A stretch of 64,000 nt of DNA from Verrucomicrobiota bacterium (GTDB lineage Bacteria; Verrucomicrobiota; Verrucomicrobiia; Limisphaerales; J093). The translations under genes and the position numbers were made by a program. Positions 49,455-62,712 of this stretch are shown one piece after another. The stretch is taken from the NCBI GenBank assembly GCA_027493615.1, contig JAOSKK010000039.1, positions 62,001 to 126,000 on the forward strand, read 5' to 3'. Each line of letters opens with the position of its first letter. The stretch's first letter is position 1. The notes below the pieces were generated by a model, which did not search any database, was not told where the DNA came from, and was given only the letters and a program-made list of their open reading frames with translations.

Positions 49455-50877
49455 TCAAGGGGTCCGGCCCGGGGGCGGATAGCGGCGAGCGGCGTCGTCG
49501 AGGACGAGCACCCAGTCGAGCATCTCGCCGGGGTCCGGCGGGGTGAACTCGCGTTCGCCCGTGTTGGGCAAGGTGCCGAGGGAGATCGCCTCCCCGGTGC
49601 GGGGATTGAACCACCAGGCCTGGAGCGTGTCGCCCTGCACGGCGGCGGTGCGGACCTTGAAGGGCCGGCCGATGGGCGCATAGACCATGGCGTAGCTGCC
49701 GGCGCGGTCGCGGGTGGCCACGAAGCGATAGCGACCGGCGCCCGGGACGCTGGTGGGCACGCGATCGACGACGATGACGGAGTCGTCCGGGATCCGGTCG
49801 AGGAAGGGGCGGGAGAGGAGCAGGTGCTTGGCGTGCTGCATCTGGGCCGCACCCGGTTGGCGGATGGCGTCGGACCAGGGCAGGAGCGGGTTGTTGATGG
49901 AGTTGCGGCCTGGGGCCCACATCTGCCAGACGGAATGGTGGCCGTAGGTGTGGCCGAAGGCGCCGGTGAAGAGGTCCCAGTAAAGCGGGCGGCGCACGTC
50001 GCTGGCAATCGAATGGCCGAGCTTCTTGGCGTCGAACGAGACCGGGTGATCTTCGTAGATGGGCTCGCCGTCCAGGACGGGTTTGACGGGGGTGCGATCG
50101 TAGTCGGCGCGGGTGGCGTCGTAGCGGCCGGTGAACTCGGGGACATGGCCGTTCTGGCGCATGTTGAAGTCGAGCCAGGCGTCGTCGTGGAAGTACTGGG
50201 CGGAGCCCTGGCCGCCGCTGGGATGCCAGGTCATGAGATGGGCGCCCCCGTCGCCCTGACGCAGGCCGCGGGCCAGGGCGCGGATGATTTCGCGGTGCGT
50301 GTCGTTCTCGACGGGGCGATCGCCGCCGAGGATCCAGATGACACCGGCCTGGCGGTAGCGACGGCCGAGCCACTCGCCGTAGGCGGCGGCGTTCTGCGGC
50401 GTGAAGATCTCCGGGCCGACGCCCCATTTCTTGTTCCACTTGTCGCCCCAGGTGGGGAGGAAGCCGAGGTAGAGGCCGAGGGCATTCGCCTTGGCCACGA
50501 TGAAGTCCACGTGATCCCAGTAGTCGTTGTCCGGGCCTTCGCGCACGTCGGGCCGGGCCGGGTCGTGATCCAGGAGAGGGCGGTGGCCGTAGGGGTTGGG
50601 ATCATTCAAGCCGTCGAGTTCGGCGAGGGCGACGGCTTGGATGACGGTGAAGCCGCGTTCGGCGCGATTCTGCAGGTAGCGTTCGGCCTCCTCGCGATTG
50701 AGGCGGTGAAAGAGTTCCCAGGCGGTGTCGCCGAGCCAGAAGAAGGGTTGGCCGGTGGCGGTGACCAGGAACCGCTGGTTGGGGCTGACCTGGAGCCGGG
50801 GGGAGGGTCTCGGCCGCGAAGGCCGGCCAGGCGGCTGCGAGCGTGCAGGCGACGAGGAACAAGGCGATGGCATGCAT
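49455..50877 (-). CDS. DUF4038 family glycoside hydrolase-like exoprotein
   Basis: About 474 residues. The ATG at 50877 gives a signal peptide ([20 protein letters not shown]); near 50800 a run has six G where seven are needed, after which the DUF4038 body follows ([40 protein letters not shown]). The central region [33 protein letters not shown] and [14 protein letters not shown] suggests a TIM barrel with catalytic acid/base and nucleophile Glu/Asp (ILGGD; DGEP). A C-terminal collagen-binding-like domain ([15 protein letters not shown]) ends the protein. Family members are apiosidase-like or act on plant-derived glycosides; the substrate is not known. Confidence 0.8.
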
Positions 50878-51007
50878 GGTGTGCGTAACTGGGGAAGGAG
50901 CCTACGGGGTGGGGCTCGAATGATGAAGTCAGTTTTCGGCCTTGCGCAGGGGGACCGCGTTGCGCGAGCGGCGGGGGCAGGCTAACGTGCGCGCGTCTCA
51001 ACGAGCC

Positions 51008-51265
51008 ATGATCGCCCCGGCACGGATCAAAGAATTACTGGAACGGCGGCCGTTCAGGCCGTTCCGGCTTTTTCTGTCGGACGGTTCCAGCCACGCCGTG
51101 CCTCACCCCGAGTTTGCCTGGGCCTTTGGCGGCCGGGTCTTTGTGGGCGTGGCGGGTCGTGCGGGCAGGGCGGACGAGGGTGAGGTCAAGGAGTTGGCCC
51201 TGCGCCACGTGACGCGGATCGAGGAGGGCGCGGGACAGGGCTCGGGGAGGCAAGGCCAGCGCTGA
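51008..51265 (+). CDS. Small conserved hypothetical protein
   Basis: 85 residues from the ATG at 51008: IKELLERRPFRPFRLFLSDG followed by short strands with VPHPEFAWAFGGRVFVGVAG. This pattern (RRPFxPFRxxLxDG, then HPEF) is found in small Planctomycetes/Verrucomicrobiota proteins of unknown function, from memory. It stands alone on this strand between two minus-strand genes. Confidence 0.55.
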   Translation: MIAPARIKELLERRPFRPFRLFLSDGSSHAVPHPEFAWAFGGRVFVGVAGRAGRADEGEVKELALRHVTRIEEGAGQGSGRQGQR

Positions 51266-51471
51266 GGACGGAACGGGCACTGCAGGAGCCGCGGAGACCG
51301 GGGACCACTCGGTGTCTGCGCGAGCATCGCCTGGGATGGCCGGACCCGGCCGGCGCGGATGCCGGCCGGGTCGGCCAAGGGGGCTAAGCTCTCCTCACCG
51401 CGAACCGCCTCCGGGCATGCCGCCCCAGGCTCCCGCCGTCCGAGCAGCCGGTCGGTGGTGAGGGTATTGCC

Positions 51472-51620
51472 TTACAGGTCTGGCATTTCGGCGACGATGC
51501 GGGTGCCCACCAGCGTGTGGGTCGGGGCGGTTGAGATCAGATTCCCGGCGGGATCAAAGATCTCCAGCGTGGCCACACCGGTGAGATCGCTCCCATCCTG
51601 ACTGAGGGTGATAAGGCAGG
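51472..51620 (-). pseudogene. C-terminal part of an exported protein interrupted by an IS
   Basis: Reads LITLSQDGSDLTGVATLEIF and DPAGNLISTAPTHTLVGTRI to a stop at 51472, the beta-strand ending expected for the gene whose first part is at 52926-53337. The stretch 51266-51471 holds no gene. Confidence 0.65.
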
Positions 51621-52925
51621 GCGAAAGAATAACTTGAGCAATTATGTGTGAGGACAAATGGCATAGTTCCAGTCCCCATGAAACCGCGCTGGGACAATGC
51701 GTACACGTGCCAGCTCCTCATCACTCACTTCAATTCCAGTCTCATACTCATTGGTGTCCAGCGCGGCGCGCACCCGCAGCCCGCCTTGGTCGTCGTGTGC
51801 GCGATCAGATTCACAATCACCTGATAGCTGGTCAGCGGGCGACCGCGCCAGTTCTTGGTAATGAAGCTGAAGAGCCGATGCTCGATCTTGTTCCATTTGC
51901 TGGTGCCGGGCGGAAAATGGCAGACCTCCAGCCGTAACCCCAGCGCATCGGCCAACGCCTGCAAGGCCACCTTCCAGAGCCGGTTCCGCGTGCCGTTGCT
52001 GCCACCCCCATCGGCGGTGATCATCAGCTTGGTCGCCCGCGGAAAGCGCTCCGCACCCATCTCCTGCCACCACCGCCGGATGCTGGCCGCGGCAAACTCA
52101 GCGGTGTCATGATCGATCCCCACACTCACCCAGCCCTCGTTGCTGGCCAAATCGTACACCCCGTAGGGAATGGCCTTGCCCACGCCCTTCTCCGGAAAGT
52201 CATGCACCTTGACCGGAACCGGGGTGCCGGTCGGCTCCCACTCCTGGCCCAAATTCTTGAATTCGCCCACCAATTCCTTCTTTTTGGTGTCAATCGAAAC
52301 CACCGGCTCCCCCTGGCGCTGCAACGCCAGCACCCGCCGATTGATGTGCTCGAACTGCGCATTCCGATCCTCATGCGAGGACCCCTCGCGCGTCTTGCGG
52401 TTGGCCTGCAAGCTGTAGCCGGCGGCTTTGAGCAAGGTCGCGACCGTCCGATCACTCACGGGATGTTGCTGGCGTTGCAGTGCCTCCGCCAAGGCAGCCG
52501 TACTCTTGCAGGTCCAGCGCAAGGGCGATTCGGGATGGCCGCGGGTGGCAGGGTCCACCAACGCCTCCAAGGCAGCCAGGAGGTGGGGATCGGTTTCGGT
52601 CAGCGGCTTGCGCCCGCCTCCCGGCGCCCGGATCCGCAGCGTGACCGTCGCCCGGGGCTCGCTCGTCGCCGGGCCAGATCGCGCGCCCCCGCCATGATCG
52701 TATTGCGGGCCAGGCCCGTCGCCACCGCCACCGCACTGACCCCGCCCCGTCCCAAGGCCGAGGCCTCGGCCGCCGCCCACTGTCGGCGCATGCGTTCGTC
52801 CATCAGTTCAGCGAGCGACTGATACTTGAGCCGGATACGATGGATAGTCTGAGGATCTTGCGTGGGCGCAGCATCCCCAACGTAGCTGTGTAAGGCAAGC
52901 CGAATTGCTCAAGTTATTCTTTCGC
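51621..52925. mobile_element. ISAzo13-type insertion sequence, about 1.3 kb
   Basis: Bounded by a perfect 23-bp inverted repeat (51621-51643, beginning gcgaaagaataacttg, and 52903-52925). The outermost gc is palindromic, so the element may be 51623-52923 with a 2-bp target duplication. It carries one minus-strand transposase and interrupts an exported-protein gene. Confidence 0.85.
51725..52803 (-). CDS. ISAzo13 family (DDE) transposase
   Basis: About 360 residues, first visible Met at 52803 (MDERMRRQWAAAEASALGRG); similar sequence continues upstream (IRLKYQSLAEL), so the true start is likely near 52860. HTH-like start (VSAVAVATGLARNTI), then after a frame change near 52690, APGGGRKPLTETDPHLLAAL. 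DDE pattern: VVSIDTKKKELVGEF (Asp), LMITADGGGSNGTRN (Asp) and FPPGTSKWNKIEHRLFSFIT (Glu). These are signatures of the family also known as Rhodopirellula transposase DDE. Confidence 0.85.
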
Positions 52926-53337
52926 GAGTCCTAAGACGGCGTGCCTTGACGGTGAAGTCTGGTTCGAAGGGGAACGGACCCTGGGAAGCAGCCTTGGAGA
53001 TCGGCTTGTAGAAGGTAGCCAGGAACTCCCGCGGACCGATGCGCTTCCAGGCGCCGATCGACGGTTGGGGTCCACCCCGCTCGTTGATCTCCACCAAGCC
53101 CCCGGCCTCGGTGAAGGTCTCGTAGCTGAGAAAGGTACTGCCTGGGGAATCCGTGACCTCGATGCGCCAGGATCCTGCCAGCGTGAGCGGATTGCCGTGG
53201 TCGGCCCTGTCCGCCTGGGCCTGTGGCGCCGGGAGCGCCAACGCCAGGAGCGTGAGAACCAGCAGGCCCGCCGCGGCGAGGATGTGTTTCTTGTAGCCGG
53301 CGAACCGGTCGAATGTCTGCTGCACCTTGTCTTTCAT
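52926..53337 (-). pseudogene. N-terminal part of an exported protein interrupted by an IS
   Basis: From the ATG at 53337: MKDKVQQTFDRFAGYKKHIL, a hydrophobic leader (LLVLTLLALALPAPQAQA) and a beta-rich domain (TLAGSWRIEVTDSPGSTFLS; RIGPREFLATFYKPISKAAS). The original protein continued into 51472-51620, total about 185 residues. Such small export proteins with GTWxVTVT-type starts occur in several phyla; function unknown. Confidence 0.65.
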
Positions 53338-53487
53338 TGTTGGTATTCGATGCGTTGTTGTTGGGCCGCATCCGGGTCTCCGCGCCAGCGGAAGGTTCGC
53401 CCGCGGATGCCTTCCACTGGAATCTATGCCGGTGGCGGGGAGAGGTTACAGGAATGTGAAGCCTGCACGGCCGCGCGCAGGCCGCGG

Positions 53488-56400
53488 CTATCGCGCCACG
53501 GCGAGGTCGTTGGTCGCGGGCTTCGCGCGCCAGAGCAGGACCGCGCCGCCGTGCAGGCTGACCGAGGCGAGAGCGTCTCCGTGCGCGGCGAAAGCGAGCC
53601 CGAAGATCATGGAGGGGTGGCCTGTCAGGATCGCCGCCTCCTGATCGAGGTCGGGGTGCCAGAGGCGGATCGTGAAATCGAAGCCTCCGCTGGCCAGCGT
53701 GCGACCATCCGGTGAGAACGCCAAATTGAGGACTTCCCCGCGATGGCCGGTCCACCGGCGGAGCGGGCGCTGACCGGTGAGATCCCACAGGTAGACCGCG
53801 CCGGATTCGTCGCTGAACGCCACGGACTGCGCGTCTGGGGAAGACGCGACCGCTCCCACGAACCGCACGGGGTGAGGACACGTGGCCACGAGGCGATCAA
53901 CCGCAATCTCGCGGACGACCACATGGTGGTTGGTCGTCGCCATCGCCAACCAGTGACCGTTCGCACTCACAGCCAACGCCTCGCCCAGAGCGTTGCCCGC
54001 GGCTGGGATGTGGCGAAGGACCTGCCAATCTTCGACGTCCACCAGTGCCACCTCACCAGTCCCGCTCACTACCAATACCCGGCCCCCGAGAGCGAAGGCC
54101 ATTCTCGCGACGCCCCTGTGGAGGACGCGGAGGGGCGGCTTGACGGGTTGATGCGTGGCCGCGTCCAGCAGGACGACCTGGTTCCCCAGCCCCCCCAACG
54201 CGAGATGAACGCCATCGGGTGAATAGGCCACCGCGGTGGTCCCGGTATCCGGATCCGCCGTGCCAAACGCGTCGGCCGAAAGGACCTTCGCCTCGACTCG
54301 GCCACTTACCAGGTCGAAGACCCAGACCTGCCGGTAAAACGCCACCGCCAGGCGGCGTTGATCGGGAGCGACAGAGAGGTCGAGCCCCACTCTGCCCTCC
54401 TCGGCGGCGCGCAACACTTCGCACTCGGACGGGAGCTCGGCCGCCCGCGTCAGCGCTGCGGCATCGGTGCGCCAGCGTCGCGCCGTGCCATCGCTGCTCA
54501 CGGAAACCAAGACCGGCTCGGGCCCGAGGAAGGCGAGGTCATTGACGCCATCGCTGTGGCCGCGCAGGACCACGGGGCGGTCGGACGAGGTCAGATCGCA
54601 GGCGTGGACGTTCTCGTCCGTGGTCGCTGCGAAGAGCGCCTGGCTGTCGGCGGAAAACGCCAGGGCGCGGACGTCCGCGCTGAGTTCGAGGACGCGGTGC
54701 TCGTCCGAGGGCTGGCGGACCGGCCCGAGCAACACCCGGCGGTGTCCGGTGGTGTGCATGGCCACCCACCGGCCGTCGGGCGAGAACACGACCGCCCGGG
54801 CAAAGCCTTCGGGCGTCGGCTTGTAGAACGCGAGCGGCCGGCCGGAGGTTGGGTCCAGAAGGGCCAGATGGAAGCCCGAGCGGTTGACGACGGCTAGGAC
54901 GGCTTCGTCTGGCGAGAACGCCGAGGGCCCTTGCCCTTCGCAGCTTGCTTTGCGCACCAACCGTGGCTGACCACTGGCAGGGTCACGCGCGAGTTCCCAG
55001 ACGTCGACCTCCATTCCGCCCACCGCGCCTGTCGCGACGAACCGGCCGGTCCGGCTGACCGTGGCGTGCGCCAGCATCCCCTTGGAGCAGTTGGTCGCGA
55101 CCAAGAGGCGAGGCGGGTCGCGGATGTCCCAGATCTTGAGCAGCCCCTCATCGCCGCCGACGGTGACCAGCCAGTGGGTCTGGCCGGGAATGAACTCGAC
55201 GCTGTCGATGGCCCCGGATGGGCGCGCCACGAAGCGCCCGGCGTGGTTGTGGACGCGTCCAGGAGCCGGATCGTGCCATCGTGGGCGCCGAGGGCCAGGG
55301 ACGCTCCATCCGGAGACGCCGCGACGGCGGTGAAGCCGCTGGCATTCGTGGCGATCACTTCGCCCGGGCTGGCCGCGCAGAGCCGCTGCAGCCAGCGCCA
55401 CTCGAAGCCCCGCCAGTCCGGGCGGCCCGGGGCGCGCCGGGTGGGTTCCCAGGCTTCAAGCCGCTGTCGGGCGCTGCCCAACCGGCCCGCGCGGTACTCC
55501 GCGTGCGCCAGCCGGAGTTGCGCGGCATAGAGGCGACCCTCGGCCGTGTCCCGCTGCGTTTGGGCTTCGGTCGCGTTCTGCTCGGCCCGCAGCCATTGCC
55601 AGACGATGCCGGCCAGACCGGCGGTGCCGACCACGTGGACCAGCAGGATGAGCAAGGCGAGGACGGGCTTGCGTCGCGCCCAGCGCCACACGCGTTCCGG
55701 GCGGCTCACGGGGCGTGCCTGGATGGGTTCGTCGCGCAGGAACCGCCCCAATTCGTCCGCCAGTTCCTGTGCGGTGGCGTAGCGGCGGGCGGATTCCTTC
55801 TCGAGACATTTGAGGCAGAGGGTCTCGAGGTCGCGTGGCACGCCGGGATTCAGCAGGCGCGGGGACACGGGTTCGGCGGTCAACACCTGGTGCAGCGTGG
55901 CCTGCAGCGATTCGCCCTGGAACGGCGGGCGGCCCGTGAGCAGGTGGTAAAGCGTCGCTCCGAGACCGTACACGTCGCTGCGGCGGCCGACCTTTGCCGC
56001 GGTGCCGGTCACCTGTTCCGGGGGCATGAAGTTGGGCGACCCGAGGACCTGGCCGGTGACCGTGAGACTTGAATCGGTCTCGAGCCGCCGCGCCAGCCCG
56101 AAGTCCGTCACATGCGGCTGGTCGCGGGCGTCCATGAGCACGTTGGACGGCTTGAGGTCGCGGTGCAGAACCCCGTGTTCGTGGGCGTGGTGAACGGCCT
56201 CGGCGATCGTCCGCAGGTAGAGGGCCGCCTGGCGCGACGGCGGGGGCCGATCCTTGACGAGCTGTGCCAGGTTCGGCCCGTCCACATAGTCCATCACGAT
56301 GTAGTGCCGGCCGTCGCGCAAACCCACCTCGTGGACGGCCACGATGTTCGGATGATGCAACCCGCCCGCGGCCACGGCCTCGGTCTTGAACCGGCGGATG

Positions 56401-56750
56401 AGGTCTGCGCTGGCGTGGGGACCGAAGAGCAGCATCTTCACCGCCACCAGGCGGTCGAGGCTCCTCTGCCGCGCGCGGTAGACCACGCCCATGCCGCCGC
56501 GGGCGATTTCCTCGAGGAGCTCGTAATCGCCGAACATCCGCGCCTCGCCGACCCCGGTCGCGACCGGCGCGGATTCCGTTTCCGCGAAGATGGTGCCCGC
56601 GCCGAGCGGTCGGTCGGGCCCGGGCGGTACCAGCCCGGCCTCGAGCAGGCAACCCAGACACAGGTCTGCACCGCCAACGGAGGTCAACGGCGCGCTGCAT
56701 CTCGAGCACCGGCGTTCCGTGGGCATCGCCGCTGGTGAGTCTGGGTGCAT
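53488..56750 (-). CDS. Membrane Ser/Thr protein kinase with C-terminal WD40 propeller
   Basis: About 1,087 residues with one break near 55240 (one G short; TPGRFVARPSGAIDSV when corrected). An N-terminal zinc-ribbon-like pair (CSRC...CLGC, residues 15-34) precedes the Hanks kinase: EIARGGMGVVYRARQRSLDR, invariant Lys105, HRDLKPSNVLMD (catalytic Asp198), DFGLARR. A transmembrane helix (VLALLILLVHVVGTAGLAGI) lies at about 370-390. The rest forms WD40 repeats (FSPDGRTLASGGFDFTIRLW; LAFSADSQALFAAT), probably exported. Directly downstream of the ECF sigma factor, a pairing common in this phylum, and probably linked in signalling. Confidence 0.85.
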
Positions 56751-56783
56751 GGCACTGCTTCCTATGCCGTGCGGAGGCGAGGG

Positions 56784-57530
56784 TTACAGGCCGGAGCGCC
56801 GGACCACTGCCACCAGATGCCGGAGCTCGGCGTCAACCTCTGCCGGATTCGCCACGGTTTGCGCCACTTCTTCCCGGAGCAACTCGCGGAAGCGCTGGCG
56901 CAACCGGTGCACCGTCACCTTCAACGCGCCTTCGCTCAGGCCCAGCCCTGCGGCCAGCTCCGCATAGGACATCGTGCCGGGTTCGCCCCAGAGCTGGCCC
57001 TTCAGTTCGGTGAAAAGCCGCTCCTTGCCGGCGGCCGCCAACTCCGCTCCGAGGCGTGCCAAGGCCGTCTCCAACAGCGTCAGGGCCCAGCGCTGTTCGT
57101 AAAGGGTCTCGGCGGTCGTTTCGTGCTGCGGTTCCGCCAGGTAGCGCTGCTCGGGAGTCAGCCCGTCCCACGAGACGACCGACTGTCCCCCGCCACGTTT
57201 GAGCCGCGTCGCGTGCCGGTGCGCTTCAGCGAGGAAATGCTTCAGGCTCGTGAGCAGGAACGTGCGGAACCGCCCGCGGGCCGGGTCGGCCAGCCCGAGG
57301 TAGTCCTTCGCCAGGAAGCGCGCGAAGAACTCCTGGGTGAGGTCCTGCGCCTCTTCGGGGCCTGGGCCCTGCCGGCGCACGAAGGCATAGAGCGGATACC
57401 AGTAGGTTCGGCACAACCGCTCGAGCGCCTGCTGCGCGGCGGGCGAATCGCCGCGCCCGGCCGCCAGCACCACGCTCCAGTGCGTGGTGGTGAACTGCTC
57501 GCCACCGGCCTTATCGGGCGCGCTCATCAC
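56784..57530 (-). CDS. ECF-type RNA polymerase sigma factor
   Basis: 248 residues, intact. Region 2 is TYWYPLYAFVRRQGPGPEEA, then QDLTQEFFARFLAKDYLGLA. Region 4 is the HTH AELAAGLGLSEGALKVTVHR. It resembles the large ECF groups of Planctomycetes/Verrucomicrobiota that are regulated by neighbouring protein kinases rather than by anti-sigma factors. The kinase follows 33 bp downstream. Target promoters are unknown. Confidence 0.85.
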   Translation of the reverse strand: MMSAPDKAGGEQFTTTHWSVVLAAGRGDSPAAQQALERLCRTYWYPLYAFVRRQGPGPEEAQDLTQEFFARFLAKDYLGLADPARGRFRTFLLTSLKHFLAEAHRHATRLKRGGGQSVVSWDGLTPEQRYLAEPQHETTAETLYEQRWALTLLETALARLGAELAAAGKERLFTELKGQLWGEPGTMSYAELAAGLGLSEGALKVTVHRLRQRFRELLREEVAQTVANPAEVDAELRHLVAVVRRSGL

Positions 57531-57533
57531 CTC

Positions 57534-58173
57534 CTATTGCATGGGCAGTACCAGGGCGAGGCGGTCGCCGCCGCGGAGGACGACGGCCCGGACCGTGTCG
57601 CCGGGGCGATGCTGCCCGAGCAGGCGCCCGATCAAGGCGCTTTCCGTCTCGCGCGCCGTGGAGCCGGCGACCTCGACAAGCACGTCGTCCTTCCAGAACC
57701 CGGCCTGCTTCGCCGCGGCGTGCCGGCCGTACTCGCCCACGTGCTTGACCCACAATGCCAGGCGGTCCGCCGGCAAGCCCCGCCGCTGGCGTTCCTCGCC
57801 GGGAAGGTCCTCGAGCAGCAGGCCGCCCAGCACCATCGCCCGCATTTCCCGCGTCCCGACGCGCCGGGAGATGTCGACGCGGTCGGGCGCCAGTTCCAGG
57901 CCCAGGGCCTCCGGCCCGGGAAACGGATAGATGAGGTGGGGCGGGAGGCGCTCGTCGCGCTCGCGGTGCGCCGCGCGCAAGGCGTCGCCGATCTGGTGGC
58001 AATGCACGCAACTCGCCACCACCTGGTCTTCCCAGTCCCGGTTGCGGGTGTATTTGCCCACGAGGGTGGGCATGTCCACCGGGGTGCGGTAGGGCAGCGG
58101 CCGGCCCTGCTTGCCTTTCAGCGTGGAGGTGTTGAGCGGGTAGGCGGCGTGCAGAGCGGGGTGCTTCACGCGC
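57534..58173 (-). CDS. CxxCH-motif, PDZ-like protein (N-terminally incomplete)
   Basis: About 210 residues remain. VVASCVHCHQIGDALRAAH contains a C-x-x-C-H haem- or metal-binding type motif; the C-terminal domain LALWVKHVGEYGRHAAAKQA, GFWKDDVLVEVAG and RPGDTVRAVVLRGGD is PDZ-like. Full-length members have an N-terminal thioredoxin-like domain and, usually, a further PDZ region between motif and C terminus, missing here. Upstream frames (AGRFALARFADIL) suggest more N-terminal sequence across a break near 58165. It starts right after carB and ends 3 bp before the sigma factor, so co-transcription is possible. Confidence 0.5.
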
Positions 58174-58407
58174 TCAAGATGTCGGCGAAGCGCGCGAGCG
58201 CAAACCGGCCGGCGGGCAGCAACGGGGAGGAGTTGCTTCCCGGGGGCCAGCGCGAGGACCACCCAGACCCGCCGCACTCGGGGTGGCGGGCGGGGCGCCC
58301 GCCACGGCACCCGGGGCGGGTGCGCTCCCGGAGCCGATGATATCGCGCGCGGCGGGCAAGGCGGGTGCGCTCCCGGAGCCGAGCGTATCGAGGGCGGTGC
58401 GGCCGGT
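58174..58407. other. Low-complexity stretch after carB
   Basis: GC-rich, with a near-perfect 22-bp-class repeat (cgggtgcgctcccggagccg at about 58317 and again at 58367). It may encode the leader of the CxxCH protein in part. No separate gene. Confidence 0.35.
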
Positions 58408-61608
<3,201 letters not shown>

Positions 61609-61967
61609 AAGGGCTTCTTGATTGCGCGGCGATTCGCCCACGGAACCGCCCTTGCGGCGGGCGGGTCGCACGGCGAAGGCGGGACTGTAGGAAGGCGGTG
61701 GAAGGGGTAGCAATGGAAAAAGGGCGGGAGGAAGGAAGGGAAGGCGGCGCAGTGACCGGGGCCGTTCTGGGGAGCGGGCAGCGCAGGAAGTGCAGCGGCT
61801 TCCGGCGGCGCTTGGCGGGGGCAAGCTGCAAGCGGAGTCGAAGACTCCCCTCTCCCCATTCCCGATGTTCGGAATCTGCGGAGGTTCCTGGGTTCCTGGG
61901 GAGTCCCCCGGCAAACATTTGCCTTTTGCGTTGAATATCTCCAGGCTCCCCCGATCTAACGCTTAGA
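61609..61967. other. Divergent intergenic region carB / discoidin-like gene
   Basis: 359 bp that must contain promoters for both divergent genes. It includes a copy (about 61853-61890) of the dispersed repeat also seen near 18960-18995 and 39770-39810. I cannot assign promoter boxes confidently. Confidence 0.35.
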
Positions 61968-61979
61968 ATGTCAGAAGTC

Positions 61980-62673
61980 ATGAACATGAACACCTGGTTG
62001 AAACCCGTGATCCGCCCGTCCCTCTTCCTTGTCCTGGCCGCCGGCCTGGCCGGCTCTGCCGTCTCGGCCGCCGATCTCGAACCCCTGCCGCTCAAGCTCC
62101 CCATCCCGGCGTTCATGGGGACGCCGACCGACATGCCGCTGGGTGATCACATCGAGAAGCCGTCGGACAAGCCGCGCCCGCCGTTCCTGGCCCCGAAGGG
62201 GGGTGCAGAACCTCGCGTTCAAGAAGAAGGTCACCAGCAGCGACAAGTCGCCCATTACCGGGACGCTCGACCTCGTGACCGACGGCGACAAGGAGTCCAA
62301 CGACAACAGCTTCGTCGAACTGCATCGGCGAACGCAGTGGGTGCAGATTGATCTCGAGCGGCGGGCCAAGATCTACGCCGTGGTTGTCTGGCACGCGCAT
62401 AACACGTTCCAGGTCTACCACGACGTGATCGTCCAGGTGTCGGACGACCCGGATTTCACCCAGAACGTGATCACCGTCTACAACAACGATTACGACAACA
62501 GCTCGGGACTGGGGGTGGGGACGGACAAAGAATACTTCGAGACCTACGAAGGCCGGTTGATGGACGCCAAGGGGGTCGAGGGCCGCTACGTTCGGGCTTA
62601 CAGCCGGGGCAGCACCTACAGCGCCCTGAACCGGTACACCGAGATCGAGGTCTGGGGTCTCCCGCTCGATTAA
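61980..62673 (+). CDS. Secreted discoidin (F5/8 type C)-like protein
   Basis: About 231 residues. ATG at 61980 (or 61968) with a signal peptide (VIRPSLFLVLAAGLAGSAVS). A Pro-rich linker leads to a run of six G at 62208-62213, where the frame changes; the rest reads VQNLAFKKKVTSSDKSPITG, WVQIDLERRAKIYAVVVWHA and VDRYTEIEVWGL-like sequence (RYTEIEVWGLPLD). This is the discoidin fold pattern, a carbohydrate or surface-binding module. No enzyme domain is attached, so a secreted binding protein is likely. Confidence 0.75.
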
Positions 62674-62712
62674 CCTCCCGCCTCCCCGGGCGACCCGGGT
62701 GGGGTCGGCGAC

